From Methanomassiliicoccus sp. (GTDB lineage: Archaea > Thermoplasmatota > Thermoplasmata > Methanomassiliicoccales > Methanomassiliicoccaceae): 63,891 nt of DNA. A program made the position numbers and the translations under genes. The notes beneath the pieces are model-generated. The model had not been told where the DNA came from and ran no database searches. It saw nothing but the letters and a program-made list of their open reading frames with translations. Positions 17,120-26,717 of the stretch are shown in pieces. The stretch covers positions 1 through 63,891 of the forward strand of contig JADFDJ010000012.1 of NCBI GenBank assembly GCA_018262895.1, read 5' to 3'. Each line of letters starts with the position of its first letter. Position 1 is the first letter of the stretch.

Positions 17120-17138
17120 CTCTTTCCTCCCTTTTTTC
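17120..17138 (+). terminator. Pyrimidine-rich terminator after the 13597 gene
   Basis: CTCTTTCCTCCCTTTTTTC lies about 60 bases after the stop. Archaeal RNA polymerase stops at T-tracts. A closely similar pattern follows the 42082 gene. Confidence 0.4.
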
Positions 17139-17735
17139 ACGTTAGAGGCATCAGGCCTGCGGCCCCCCTCAGCTCACAGTCCCTCACGATGTTGGACGCA
17201 GATTGCACGCCCATTATCTCCCTGAACCGATCGCCGCTCAGCATCGACGCCTCGCTCTCGAAGGCGGATTCGATCTTCTCCACGATCTCCTTCGCCGAGC
17301 TGGCGACGGACACAAAGTCCAGCAGCCCGTCCGGCAGACCCTTTGCGGCATCAGGGCTGACGACCGTTGGCACCTGGCAGGCAAGCGAGTCCAGGATCCT
17401 GATATTTATCCCCCCGGAGTTCCTCAAGGGCACGATAGTTATGTCCGCCCCTCGGATCATCCTCCCACGGCCGTCCACGGGGCCTAAGAAGGTGATGCGG
17501 TTAATGTTCTTTGAAAGCTTCTCGGGAGGTGTCCCCGAACCGAAGATACATGGTCTGAACTCCACCTTCTTCTCGATCTCCGGTAGAAGCTCATCAATGA
17601 TGAAGTCGATGGCCTCGTTGTTCTGCCTCCTCTCCAGGCTGCCGTGGAACAGCACCGTCCTCTTCTTCTCACCACCACCATATGGCAATCAGAACGGAGT
17701 GACTCTTGCGACAATATTCTTTCCTGAGTAAGTAT
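17137..17735 (-). pseudogene. C-terminal fragment of a GT4 glycosyltransferase
   Basis: The 183-residue frame (17137-17688) equals the C-terminal half of the intact GT4 at 20891-22054: V-L-F-H-G-S-L-E-R-R-Q-N-x-E-A-I-D, C-I-F-G-S-G, R-G-A-D-I-T-I-V-P-L-R-N-S-G-G-I and A-C-Q-V-P-T-V-V-S-P. About 15 codons upstream the homology continues in another frame (E-R-I-L before 17714), showing a frameshift at the GGTGGTGGTG run near 17676. The N-terminal acceptor-binding half is absent and the next gene begins only 45 bases further on. It looks like a duplicated copy that was truncated and is decaying. Confidence 0.75.
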
Positions 17736-17780
17736 ATATTCGATTGAATCGGTGCTGTGGTGCCGATGGGTGATTAGCCA

Positions 17781-19685
17781 GTGAGACTTCCGATGCGATT
17801 AATCCTTTACTTTTTCCTTTTTTCTTACATACTCATCGGATTGGGGGAGATCGGCCTTTCCTATATGCTGGGCATGAACAGGGAGGTATTGGGGGCGGCA
17901 TTCCTTGTTCCGCCTCTTTTATCCTTGGTCCTCTGGAGGCGGGGGTCCGTGGCGGACGATGGTCCCCCTGGTATGTCCCCCTTAAGCATGAAGGCATCTA
18001 TCTCGGTCTGGATGGTCCTCTGTACAGCCGCCGTTGTCGCTGCGAGGGTGGAAACGGCAGACTACCACCTTCCACTTCTCTTCTTCCTACTGATAGGCGC
18101 GGTTGCGACCACCATTGCATTGCAGATACTCCTGTCCGCGAGCACATCGTCATCGCAGCATATCGTCCTGTTCGAGATCATCTGCACCGCGCTGCTCCTG
18201 ACACTATCCTTCCAATACCTGTTCCCCGGCCCCATCGGCAACGACTCGACCTACCATCTGGGCCTCATCGACCAGATACTGGACTCAGGCTACATCGGGT
18301 ATTACCCCGGCCAGTACACTACCTATCCCATCTACCACATATTCTTGTCCGAGATAGAGATGCTCACCGGTGCCAGCGATAAACTGGCCTTCGCCATCAT
18401 GAGCTTGAGCATAATCCCCTTCCTGCTCGCGGTCTTCAAGATCGCCGATCGACTCTTCGATCGTCGCGTCGCCCTTCTGGCCACCATGCTGGCCGCGTTC
18501 GCTCCCCACATAGTTCAGGCATGGTTCATGTACTATCCGAACTGCTTCAGCATCGTTTTCTTCATCATTTGTCTGTCCCTCTGCTTCCATGACGGGAACT
18601 CCAAGGCCGTCAAAGGCCTGATCGCCCTGGTCTTCCTGGTCATGGTCCTGACCCATCCGCTCACGCCAGCGATCATGGTCTTCTATCTCCTCCTGTTGCT
18701 CCTGGCATCTAAGTTCGTCGTCAAGGTCAAGATGAACATCACAGGGTGGATGATCGGCCTCATGATCGCTGTCACCATGGTACAATGGATGTCCTCCGAG
18801 TCCAGCGGAGGATCTCTCTTTGACACCCTCATCACCTCCCTCAGGGGGGTCCTGGAGGGGGACTTCCGGGAGTCCGTGAGCGGTACCACCACCACTTCGT
18901 TGTACTCCCCGATGGATGTGCTCTTGTACGATATGGGGCTCATGCTCCTTCTGGCCATAGGGATACTTGGCGCGATGGTCCTGCAGTGGAGGATCGCGCA
19001 GGGTCCTCTTCACCACCAGCCCCGCGAGCTGCAGAGATCGCTGGTGGTGGCGATCTTGGCGTTGTGCGTTGTGCCCGTCCCCTACGCATTGGCAGCAGTA
19101 TACCCAGGGAGTCAGCCAGACAGGTGGTTCCCCTTCACCGAGGCCGTAGTGTGCATGGTGGCCGGTTACTGCATAATGACCATCATGGGAAAAGGGAGGA
19201 GGAGGGGGAGGGCAGTGATCGCCGCCGGGGCGACCTTCCTCCTGGTGTTCTTCATGATCTCCACTCCCGTCGCTAACGTCAACAACGACATCTACTCGGG
19301 CAATATGACAACCCGGGATGCGTTGACGGCAGCGGAGGAGAGCGGTCGCCTGTTCATCATCGACAATGGTGTCCAGGACCTCCATGCCAGCGGAAATTAT
19401 ATGCAGTTCATCAACAGGACGTTGATCAACATCAAGGACTACTATGACTACACCTACCAACGGTACCTCGTGAACCCCAAGGACCCCGAAACCTACACCA
19501 ACGGCAGCGTGGCCCTCCGGCCCTACGATCTGACCAAAGGTTTCTCCATTGCGCTGTATGGAAGCGGAGGTAAGTTGATAGAGACGAACTTTCCCAATCC
19601 CGCGTTCAACAATACCATATCCTCCAAGGGCCACATATATGCCAGCCCCTATGTGGACATATATCAAGGCGAGGTGATGTCCTGA
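17781..19685 (+). CDS. GT-C-like multi-pass membrane glycosyltransferase or polymerase
   Basis: 634 residues with a dozen or so hydrophobic segments over residues 1-490 and a soluble C-terminal domain of about 140 residues. The first large outer loop carries G-N-D-S-T-Y-H-L-G-L-I-D (about residues 153-164), an acidic/His pattern shared with the left-edge membrane protein; GT-C enzymes use an acidic residue there. Such proteins use polyprenyl-phosphate sugars outside the cell. Start is GTG at 17781 with GGGTGAT six bases upstream. Its last codons contain GAGGTGAT, which appears to serve as the ribosome-binding site of the following GT4 gene, so the two are translationally coupled. Confidence 0.72.
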   Translation: MRLPMRLILYFFLFSYILIGLGEIGLSYMLGMNREVLGAAFLVPPLLSLVLWRRGSVADDGPPGMSPLSMKASISVWMVLCTAAVVAARVETADYHLPLLFFLLIGAVATTIALQILLSASTSSSQHIVLFEIICTALLLTLSFQYLFPGPIGNDSTYHLGLIDQILDSGYIGYYPGQYTTYPIYHIFLSEIEMLTGASDKLAFAIMSLSIIPFLLAVFKIADRLFDRRVALLATMLAAFAPHIVQAWFMYYPNCFSIVFFIICLSLCFHDGNSKAVKGLIALVFLVMVLTHPLTPAIMVFYLLLLLLASKFVVKVKMNITGWMIGLMIAVTMVQWMSSESSGGSLFDTLITSLRGVLEGDFRESVSGTTTTSLYSPMDVLLYDMGLMLLLAIGILGAMVLQWRIAQGPLHHQPRELQRSLVVAILALCVVPVPYALAAVYPGSQPDRWFPFTEAVVCMVAGYCIMTIMGKGRRRGRAVIAAGATFLLVFFMISTPVANVNNDIYSGNMTTRDALTAAEESGRLFIIDNGVQDLHASGNYMQFINRTLINIKDYYDYTYQRYLVNPKDPETYTNGSVALRPYDLTKGFSIALYGSGGKLIETNFPNPAFNNTISSKGHIYASPYVDIYQGEVMS

Positions 19686-20863
19686 AGGTCCTTTTCCTTG
19701 GCAGGTGGCCAGCGGGATCTCCGGCGAACGGCGTGGACGTCCACTTCACCGCCCTTGTCAAGCACCTTTCATCAAGGGTCGAGGTGATCGTGTTATCCTT
19801 CGGCGACCGCCAGGAGGTGAGAAGGGTGGATGGGGCGGAGATCCGGACCATTGCCAGGAAGAGGGTCTACTATGCGGTCCCCATACTCGCGATCCTCAGG
19901 TTATGGAGGGAGGTCAGGGCGGTCGCTCCTGACATAATCCATATCCAGGGTTCCAACCCCAGTCCCTACCTCTTCGCAGGTTTCCTCTGCCGCAAGCCTC
20001 CAAAAGCGATCACCGTACATGGACTGAGCGTGGAGGAGAGGGTGGCCGAGGGCTCCTTGTCAAAAGGAGGGGCCAGGTACAGATTGGCGACGGCCTTGGA
20101 CCGCCACTTCCTCAGGAAGGCAGACCACGTGGTGGTGGTCGATAGGAAGAAGGAGGAGGTGCTGGTGGCTCATGGACTTCGCACGAAGGATGACCTGACA
20201 GTGATACCCAATGGTGTTGATGTCCACCCCATGGAGCTCAGGACGGGGGATGAGGAACGCTGGGTAAGAATGTGCTCCCATTACGGCCTGAGGCCTTCCG
20301 ACAGGAAGGTGCTATGCGCCAAAGGGCTGACGGCCAACAACGGGCAGAGCTACCTGATCAGGGCCATGCCGTCCGTGTGCGGCAGGGTCTCCGACATCAC
20401 ACTGTTGCTTGCGGGGGACGGCCCCCAGATCGGAGAGCTCAGGGAGCTGGTGGGGCAGCTAGGGCTCTCCCAGAACGTCATCTTCCTTGGAAGCGTGCCC
20501 CACGAGGACATGCCCGAGCTGATAAGACGATGCTCCATCGCAGTCCTCCCCTCGGTCAGAGGCATGGGGGCGGAGGAGGGTTCCAGCATCTTCCTTCTGG
20601 AGGCCATGGCCATGGGCAAGGCCGTTATCGCCACTGACATCGGGGGCAATCCCGAGATCATAGAGGATGGAAGGACCGGGTTGTTGGTTCCTGAGAAGGA
20701 CATCGGAGCCCTTTCTGAGGCCTTGTGGTCATTGCTGCAGGACGAGGCAAGTGCCCATTCTCTAGGGGCTGCGGCCCGGTCACACATACTTGCCCACAGG
20801 ACCTGGGATTCAGCGGTGCACCGATATATCGAGGTATACGGTAAGATGCTCGATGGGCAGTAA
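19682..20863 (+). CDS. GT4-family glycosyltransferase, probable CTG start
   Basis: A GT-B enzyme of about 393 residues. The N-terminal strand (K-V-L-F-L-G-R-W-P-A-G-S-P-A-N-G) is encoded upstream of the first standard start (GTG 19733). The only fitting initiation codon is CTG at 19682, overlapping the TGA of the previous gene and following GAGGTGAT by three bases. The C-terminal half shows the GT4 nucleotide-sugar site: L-L-A-G-D-G-P, V-I-F-L-G-S-V-P-H-E-D-M, then E-E-G-S-S-I-F-L-L-E-A-M-A-M-G-K (catalytic E-x7-E) and T-D-I-G-G-N-P-E-I-I. It transfers a sugar from a nucleotide donor in the cytoplasm. Coupled to the GT-C-like gene before it. Confidence 0.85.
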   Translation: MKVLFLGRWPAGSPANGVDVHFTALVKHLSSRVEVIVLSFGDRQEVRRVDGAEIRTIARKRVYYAVPILAILRLWREVRAVAPDIIHIQGSNPSPYLFAGFLCRKPPKAITVHGLSVEERVAEGSLSKGGARYRLATALDRHFLRKADHVVVVDRKKEEVLVAHGLRTKDDLTVIPNGVDVHPMELRTGDEERWVRMCSHYGLRPSDRKVLCAKGLTANNGQSYLIRAMPSVCGRVSDITLLLAGDGPQIGELRELVGQLGLSQNVIFLGSVPHEDMPELIRRCSIAVLPSVRGMGAEEGSSIFLLEAMAMGKAVIATDIGGNPEIIEDGRTGLLVPEKDIGALSEALWSLLQDEASAHSLGAAARSHILAHRTWDSAVHRYIEVYGKMLDGQ

Positions 20864-20890
20864 CCGTGCGGTCATAAAAATCGATGCCCA

Positions 20891-22054
20891 CTATTTCATG
20901 ACAAGCTCCTCTCGGAGCTCTGGGGCATCGACCGCCTGCACCACCACGGGCTTCTCGTTCACGAACCTGTAGTCATTGATTATGGTCGAGGCGGAGACGT
21001 TGCCGACGATCTCCCGGAACTTCAATGGATTCAGTACCATCGTCCTATCCGAAATGGATTCCTTGATCCCAGAGAGATACTCGGATGGCGTTGCTGCCAC
21101 CCTCACATGGTCCAGCAGCCCCATCGGGAGCCCCTCTGCGGATTCGGGGCTCACTATGACGGGTACCTGGCAGGCCATGGCCTCGAGGATGCGGATCTTG
21201 ACCCCGCCTGAGTTCTTCACGGGGACGATGACCACATCGGCCCCCCTCACGAACTCCGCCGGGTCCTCCACCGAGCCCAGGAAAGACACCCGGTCGAGGT
21301 TATCCAGCAACTTCTGGGGCGGTTTGCCAGAGCCGAAGATGCAGAGCCTGAGGCCCTTGTCCTTTTCCATCTCCGGCAGGATCTCATCGATGATGTAATC
21401 GATGGCCTCGATGTTCTGCTTTCGGTCCAGACTGCCGTAGAACAGGACGTTGACCTTATCATCGCCCATGCAATGCTTCTTCCCACTGGGGTTGAAGATT
21501 CTCTCGTTCACCAGCGGAGGGAGATAGTGTACCTGCCCTTTCTTCCGTACCGAGCGAACGTACTCCCTGTCATGCTCGCTGAGGGTGATGATCCCATCAG
21601 CCTCCTTTATGATCAGGTCCTCATACTGCTTGAACAGCCAGTAGGGTTTGAAATGGTTATTCTTCAGGTATTGCCACTCCACATTATGCATCAGCAGAAG
21701 CATTTTTGCATTATTATTGGCCTTGGAGATTATCTTCGCGAATGGATAGCAGTATGCTGAGTAAATGATGATGTCCGCCTTGATCTGTCTCAGCTTCTTC
21801 TTGCTGATGTAGAGGTCGGGCCTGAGGACATCGAGGACCTGAGATCTGATAGGCATCCTGAACCTTCCCCTGAGCAGCTCGGTCCTGAATGGGACCTTCT
21901 CGGGAATGTACCCCTTATCGAACTTATCGTGGACCAGGTAGTATTCGGTCACATCATTTTCCTGGGCCAGATCCTGTAACACCTGGTAACGGTACCAATC
22001 GCCACCGCTGTTGATGGGCAGGGGGTTGAAAACATCTATGACAGCTATCTTCAT
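20891..22054 (-). CDS. GT4-like glycosyltransferase
   Basis: 387 residues in a two-domain GT-B arrangement. The N-terminal half begins M-K-I-A-V-I-D-V-F-N-P-L-P-I-N-S-G-G (sugar-acceptor domain with the glycine loop), includes M-H-N-V-E-W, and leads to T-L-S-E-H-D. The C-terminal half has V-L-F-Y-G-S-L, C-I-F-G-S-G-K-P-P, G-A-D-V-V-I-V-P-V and R-I-L-E-A-M-A-C-Q-V-P-V-I-V-S-P, the donor-binding region. The intact parent of the fragment at 17137. Start ATG at 22054 preceded by GGGGGT. Convergent with the 19682 gene (27 bases apart). Stop TAG. Confidence 0.83.
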   Translation of the reverse strand: MKIAVIDVFNPLPINSGGDWYRYQVLQDLAQENDVTEYYLVHDKFDKGYIPEKVPFRTELLRGRFRMPIRSQVLDVLRPDLYISKKKLRQIKADIIIYSAYCYPFAKIISKANNNAKMLLLMHNVEWQYLKNNHFKPYWLFKQYEDLIIKEADGIITLSEHDREYVRSVRKKGQVHYLPPLVNERIFNPSGKKHCMGDDKVNVLFYGSLDRKQNIEAIDYIIDEILPEMEKDKGLRLCIFGSGKPPQKLLDNLDRVSFLGSVEDPAEFVRGADVVIVPVKNSGGVKIRILEAMACQVPVIVSPESAEGLPMGLLDHVRVAATPSEYLSGIKESISDRTMVLNPLKFREIVGNVSASTIINDYRFVNEKPVVVQAVDAPELREELVMK

Positions 22055-22577
22055 CGCTACCCCCGACTAACGGTCGATCTCGGGAATACAATGTACAATT
22101 ATGTACCGATCACACGCCGATGAGTGTTGCCTGATCTCAGCCAGTATTTCAGACCGTTGCCCGCCGAACCCCGAACCCCTAGGACCCGTTTCCTTCAAGT
22201 ATTTATAACGCTCCTTCTAAGTTCATATTATCAATAATAGATATATATAGTTTATTAAAAAATAAAATTCTTAATTTCAGGAATACTTAATAAAAAATAT
22301 TGTCTCGGGCGTTGTCTAGATTTCCCCGTTCCTGGATCGTTACGCTCGGTCGCTCACGGTCCAATGGAACTGGGACCCATTCAAGCAGCGACCTTATCAT
22401 GCCCCCGCAACTCAAGGGGAGAAAGCCGCTCAGTAGGATCATGATGCCCTAAACTAGAAATTGCCACTACCCTGGTACCTCAACTGTAAAAGGATCGCAT
22501 CCAGCACTTCCCGTGACTTGGGCCTTATAGAAGCAAATATAACGTCGATGATGGATAACGTGCCACATCTCGCAGGT
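22055..22577. other. 523-base divergent spacer
   Basis: AT-rich core at 22200-22310 (likely promoters for both neighbours). GC-richer DNA at 22310-22450 reads in no convincing frame. A TATA-like AAATATAA lies near 22535. Confidence 0.4.
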
Positions 22578-23474
22578 ATGTATGTGACCTCCAGCTATGT
22601 TCTTATTACGCCGGTGAGGAATGAGAGGGAGCATATTGACCAGCTCGCACACACCGTCCTTTCTCAGACCCTGAGACCAAAATTCTGGATCGTGGCCGTG
22701 GACTCCAACAGCTCCGACGGAACCTATGAAGCTGCCGTCGAGAAGCTCCGATCGTATGACTGGGTTAAGGTGATCACGGCCGCCGGTTCCGCCCCGGAAG
22801 GTTACAGCCATAGGAACTTCGCTCGTACGGTGAATGCGGCGTTGGGTGCCGCCTTCTCTCTAGGCAAGGATGTCGAATACATAGGTAAGACCGACGCCGA
22901 GGTCAGGCTTGACCCCAACTACTTTGAACACCTCATTGAAGTGATGGATGCGGACAGTAGCCTGGTCATCACCTGTGGGGTCCAGAGGTTCGAGATCGAA
23001 GGTGCGAGCTACAAGCTGGGCAAGGGGAGCAGCGATCCTCTCGTTGGGTTCAATGATATCCGCCTTTACAGGAAGGGGTTCTTGGAGGAGATGGGTGGTT
23101 ACCCCATATCCTACTCTCCGGACACCGTCCTTCAGATCAAAGCGTTGAACAAAGGGCTCCGGACCGAGGTCATTCCCCAGGTAACATTCGTTAAGAAAAG
23201 GCAGGGGGCGACCAAGATAGGCTTATGGGACGGCCACGTCCTGAGAGGAAAGGGCCTATATGCGCTGGGTTATCGGCCTTCCTATGCTCTGTTCTACTCG
23301 TTGTACTATACGAGGTTCCCCCCACACTACCAGTTCCTGCCCCTGATGTACGGCTATGCATATGCCATAGGTCATAAGGGAGAGAGGGTCGAAGATATGG
23401 AGGTACTTGAGTACTACTCCCGGAGGAGCCTCCTCAGCACGATCATTTCCATCATCGGCGGTATGAAGGTTTGA
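22578..23474 (+). CDS. GT2-family glycosyltransferase
   Basis: A GT-A fold enzyme. The N-terminus reads V-L-I-T-P-V-R-N-E-R-E-H-I, then D-S-N-S-S-D-G-T (nucleotide binding), followed by K-T-D-A-E-V at about residue 103 in the position of the metal-binding DxD. A later E-E-M-G-G-Y-P and two short hydrophobic stretches suggest membrane association at the C-terminus. It adds a sugar to a lipid-linked acceptor. The frame is open to 22461, but the extra residues are unlike the family. ATG 22578 or the ATGs at 22548/22551 are the realistic starts. Monocistronic, convergent with the flippase gene. Confidence 0.82.
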   Translation: MYVTSSYVLITPVRNEREHIDQLAHTVLSQTLRPKFWIVAVDSNSSDGTYEAAVEKLRSYDWVKVITAAGSAPEGYSHRNFARTVNAALGAAFSLGKDVEYIGKTDAEVRLDPNYFEHLIEVMDADSSLVITCGVQRFEIEGASYKLGKGSSDPLVGFNDIRLYRKGFLEEMGGYPISYSPDTVLQIKALNKGLRTEVIPQVTFVKKRQGATKIGLWDGHVLRGKGLYALGYRPSYALFYSLYYTRFPPHYQFLPLMYGYAYAIGHKGERVEDMEVLEYYSRRSLLSTIISIIGGMKV

Positions 23475-23561
23475 TTCCTCACGGATGAGTGATGACAGCA
23501 GTGCGGTTGGGGGCTGGTGAATGAAGCATCCATCGCGATCGGAGATGATGGGGCCAAGCTT

Positions 23562-24827
23562 TCATACCAGATTCCTCAGGTCGACCGCTTCCAGGGTGCT
23601 CAGCAGCGCGGGGACATTCCTCCTTTCCACCCAGATTATCACGGTCGCCATCACCACGGAGCTTACCAGCCACGCATATCCAAGGCCGTGGAGGCCGAAC
23701 TCCAAGGGGAACAGACAGCCCAGGCCAATGAGCAAGATGAACTGTAGGCCGCTGAACAGCAACAGCGACCTGAACTTCTTCTTTACGTTCAATACTGAGA
23801 TGTACAGCTGGTAAGCCAGTATGAAGAAGCTCGAGATCGCCATCACGATCAGAAGCTCGGACCCCCCGTTGACATACTCCGGCCCCATCAGGGATAGGAA
23901 CCAAGAGCTGCCCACAGCAAGTATTATGACCACAGGTATGAGCACCAGGATTGCAATGACCAGGGCCTTTGTGATGTTCCTCAGTAGTGGCTGGCCGTGG
24001 CTACCCTCAACGAACAGCGACACTCCCAGAGCACTAGGGACCATGTACAGTATGGAAGAGATGGAGTAAGCGATGAAGTATATAGCTGCGTTCTCCGCGC
24101 CGAGGATAAATAGAACAAGAGTGGGTAATAGCAGGGAGGGCGCCGAGCCCAAGAAGATCGAGAAGTAGTTGACCATAGAAAAATGGAACGATTCCTTTAC
24201 AAAATCGAGATCGAAGCCTCTGAGCTTCAACCTCATCCTACCAAGCATGGGGATCATCACCACTACCGCCAGTATTGTTGCCGCGGCGGTCGATATCAGT
24301 ATCCCTACCAGTCCGATCATGGCCAAGGGGATCAATAGCGGCACCCGGAGTCCGATGAGCAGGTTCTGGACGAAGTAAAGCTCCGATTTCCTCATGGCGA
24401 TGGCGGCCGAGCTGAAGATGGAGATAAAAGATGTCGTAAGGAGGAGTGCCATGAATACTAAGGGATTATCGTAAACGACCTGGAAGGAGGAGGCCCAGGA
24501 AGTGGCCAGGAGGATGTAGGCTATCCCCATGACGAAGGACAGTATCGTGGTCACGACCAATGCAGTGGTCAGGACCGAACTCCGGTCATGGTCCGGGAAA
24601 TACCGGATAATGGATTGGTCCAGCCCCACCCTTGAGATGAGGATGAGCAACGAGATCGAGGACATGATCGCTGTAGCATAACCTACCTCGTCCTGAGGAT
24701 AGTATCTCGCGGCAACGATCCAGAAGAGGAAACCCAGCCCAGCGCTGGTAGCCTGCGACAGGAAGATGAACATGGACCCTCTGTAGAGGGAGTCACCAAG
24801 CAGATTGAACGTTTTATGGACGACCAA
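23562..24827 (-). CDS. Wzx-like polysaccharide flippase
   Basis: 421 residues, almost entirely membrane helices, of the MATE/MOP-superfamily oligosaccharide flippases. It begins with the typical F-I-F-L-S-Q-A-T-S-A-G-L-G-F-L-F-W-I-V-A-A-R-Y-Y-P segment and contains D-Q-S-I-I-R-Y-F-P. It is closely related to the protein at 30740 (shared W-M/I-V-A-A-R-Y-Y and V-E-G-S-H-G). It would move lipid-linked oligosaccharides across the membrane. Start is TTG at 24827, near an A/T box at about 24857. Confidence 0.88.
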   Translation of the reverse strand: MVVHKTFNLLGDSLYRGSMFIFLSQATSAGLGFLFWIVAARYYPQDEVGYATAIMSSISLLILISRVGLDQSIIRYFPDHDRSSVLTTALVVTTILSFVMGIAYILLATSWASSFQVVYDNPLVFMALLLTTSFISIFSSAAIAMRKSELYFVQNLLIGLRVPLLIPLAMIGLVGILISTAAATILAVVVMIPMLGRMRLKLRGFDLDFVKESFHFSMVNYFSIFLGSAPSLLLPTLVLFILGAENAAIYFIAYSISSILYMVPSALGVSLFVEGSHGQPLLRNITKALVIAILVLIPVVIILAVGSSWFLSLMGPEYVNGGSELLIVMAISSFFILAYQLYISVLNVKKKFRSLLLFSGLQFILLIGLGCLFPLEFGLHGLGYAWLVSSVVMATVIIWVERRNVPALLSTLEAVDLRNLV

Positions 24828-24914
24828 TGTGACTCCGAGACATATCCAGATAATTAATATTATTGAACCACTTATTCTGAAAATGAAGCACCCATCCCCT
24901 CATGGGACAATTGA

Positions 24915-25790
24915 GTGAAAAAAAATGGAAGGGCGCTGACAAGAAAGTCCCAGGTGCCTTTTCAATTCTACCTGACCAAAGCTGACGGATCACAAGCCGA
25001 CCAACGGTCCGGTGGGAACCTTTCGAAAACCATTAAGAACACGCCAATGGATAGTATCGGAGGCCAGTGGTCCAGCGTTCAAGCTGACAACAGCTGTCGA
25101 TGGTTCACAACGGTGATGGATGTGGTTTGGTCGAGACAGCCGCCGGTGATGTTCATAAGGCACGTGGGCAGGCGCGCCGGGTTCAAGAGGTCGATACTGG
25201 TCTACTTCGAGAGGTCGTTGGATGACTACCAGGAGCTGCCGATCGAGGCGGACATTGCCTTCATGACGCTAGACGGAAGCAGCTTCCGTCAGATCCTGGA
25301 GCAGGGTTCGATCCCCGATATATTCTTCGTGTCGCCTGGTTACAAGCCTTTCCAGAAGAGGTACGCCTCGATCCGAAGGGCGAGGATGGATGAATGCACC
25401 AGCAGGGTAGATAGGGGGGACGTGGGCTTCCTGGCTCTGGAAGGCGATAAGGTCGTGGGATGGATCTGGGTGTGCCTTCAGGAGGAGAAGTACGAGCCCG
25501 CCATCGAGACGAACATAAAGTTCGGTCCGTCCACGTCCATGATCTATGGGCTGTACATAACCGCCGAACAACGCGGGAAGGGCTACGCCACGCTGCTGCT
25601 GAAGCATGCGATGAACTACCTCGCCCAGAAACAATACTCCAATATTGCAGCGGTGGTGGAGCACGACAACCTGCCATCCCAGAGGTCCTTCGTGAGGCTC
25701 GGCTTCGTTCCGACAAAGAGGATCAAAAGGGTCCGCGTTCCTGGCTACACCAAGCTGTCCGAGCATAACGTCCCCCAGCCGGAGGGATGA
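24915..25790 (+). CDS. GNAT-family N-acetyltransferase
   Basis: 291 residues. The acetyl-CoA loop is Y-I-T-A-E-Q-R-G-K-G-Y-A-T near residue 215-227; H-D-N-L-P-S-Q-R-S-F-V-R-L-G-F-V-P follows. The middle (V-V-G-W-I-W-V-C-L-Q-E-E-K-Y-E-P) is shared with the GNAT at 7998. The first 70 residues are polar and unlike the paralogue; the true start may be an internal ATG such as the one encoding M-D-S-I-G-G or M-D-V-V-W-S. The acceptor is unknown; an amino sugar of the surface glycan is plausible. Convergent with 25857. Confidence 0.78.
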   Translation: MKKNGRALTRKSQVPFQFYLTKADGSQADQRSGGNLSKTIKNTPMDSIGGQWSSVQADNSCRWFTTVMDVVWSRQPPVMFIRHVGRRAGFKRSILVYFERSLDDYQELPIEADIAFMTLDGSSFRQILEQGSIPDIFFVSPGYKPFQKRYASIRRARMDECTSRVDRGDVGFLALEGDKVVGWIWVCLQEEKYEPAIETNIKFGPSTSMIYGLYITAEQRGKGYATLLLKHAMNYLAQKQYSNIAAVVEHDNLPSQRSFVRLGFVPTKRIKRVRVPGYTKLSEHNVPQPEG

Positions 25791-25856
25791 GCTCATTGGG
25801 CATATGCCCCTCGACGAGATCGTATCCTCGGATATACTGGCATGAGGAGCGGCCGC

Positions 25857-26717
25857 TCATTCACCGTTCAGAAGTTCGTACGCCTCCCTGATGTGCTCAG
25901 GGTTCGACGATCCGATGATGCAGTCCTGGATCTTGTCCAGGCCCTTGATGTACTCGACGGATTGGGCGATGGGGATGGACCCCCCGCCCAGAATGTTCAT
26001 GGCGATGATGCGGTGGTCGGTCGCCCGGATGCAATCCTCCACCTCCTCCCTGGAATCGTTCATGTCGTAACCCAGAGGATTGACCGGCGTCATGATGTTC
26101 AGCCTGCCCCTATGCTCCTCGAAGTCCTCCAGGAACATGGGCAGGTTCAGCGTCACGAAGCCCACAGGCACGTCGTAGTCGTCCTCCATCCTCGCCTTGG
26201 CGGCCATCAGGACGTCGGCCATGCCCAGGCCCAGCAGGAAATCGGTGATGACATTGTGGACCATCACGTGGGTGATGTCGTAGTTGTAGTAGGGTGAGGC
26301 GATGAGCTCCAGGCCCGTGGTGGCCACGTACGCGTAGTTGTTCTGGACCACGTCCTTCACGGAGCGGACAGCGCCCTTTATCAGCATCGCCGGCCTGGAA
26401 CCCCTGATGATGTCCATGGCCATGCCTTCGATGCCCTTGCTGTTCATGGCCCTGATGTACTCCTGGACGTTGGGGATCTGCAGGATGAAGGACATATCGA
26501 CGGTGTCCACCTTCGAGTAGTACTTCAGGAAGTCCAGCATCCGGGGGTGCGTCTCCACGATCATGGAGCGGACGCCGATGTCGTACGCCTCCTCCACCAC
26601 CTCCATGATGCTCTGGGGGCTGGAGAACCGGGCGTTCATCTGCTCGCTCCGCTCCTCGGATAGGTGAGAGATGCCTATGAACTGGTTGTGCCCGAGGATG
26701 AGGTTCATGGAGATCAC
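25857..26717 (-). CDS. TIM-barrel-like protein coupled to an oxidoreductase gene
   Basis: 286 residues of alternating strands and helices. It begins N-L-I-L-G-H-N-Q-F-I-G-I-S-H and ends with I-A-M-N-I-L-G-G-G-S-I-P and I-I-G-S-S-N-P-E-H-I-R-E, a phosphate-loop-like pattern reminiscent of aldo-keto-reductase-like or other (beta/alpha)8 barrels. I cannot name the family. The GTG start at 26715-26717 overlaps the TGA of the upstream oxidoreductase (sequence GTGA), so the two are translationally coupled and likely work on the same sugar intermediate; ATG 26708 is the alternative start. Confidence 0.55.
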   Translation of the reverse strand: MISMNLILGHNQFIGISHLSEERSEQMNARFSSPQSIMEVVEEAYDIGVRSMIVETHPRMLDFLKYYSKVDTVDMSFILQIPNVQEYIRAMNSKGIEGMAMDIIRGSRPAMLIKGAVRSVKDVVQNNYAYVATTGLELIASPYYNYDITHVMVHNVITDFLLGLGMADVLMAAKARMEDDYDVPVGFVTLNLPMFLEDFEEHRGRLNIMTPVNPLGYDMNDSREEVEDCIRATDHRIIAMNILGGGSIPIAQSVEYIKGLDKIQDCIIGSSNPEHIREAYELLNGE

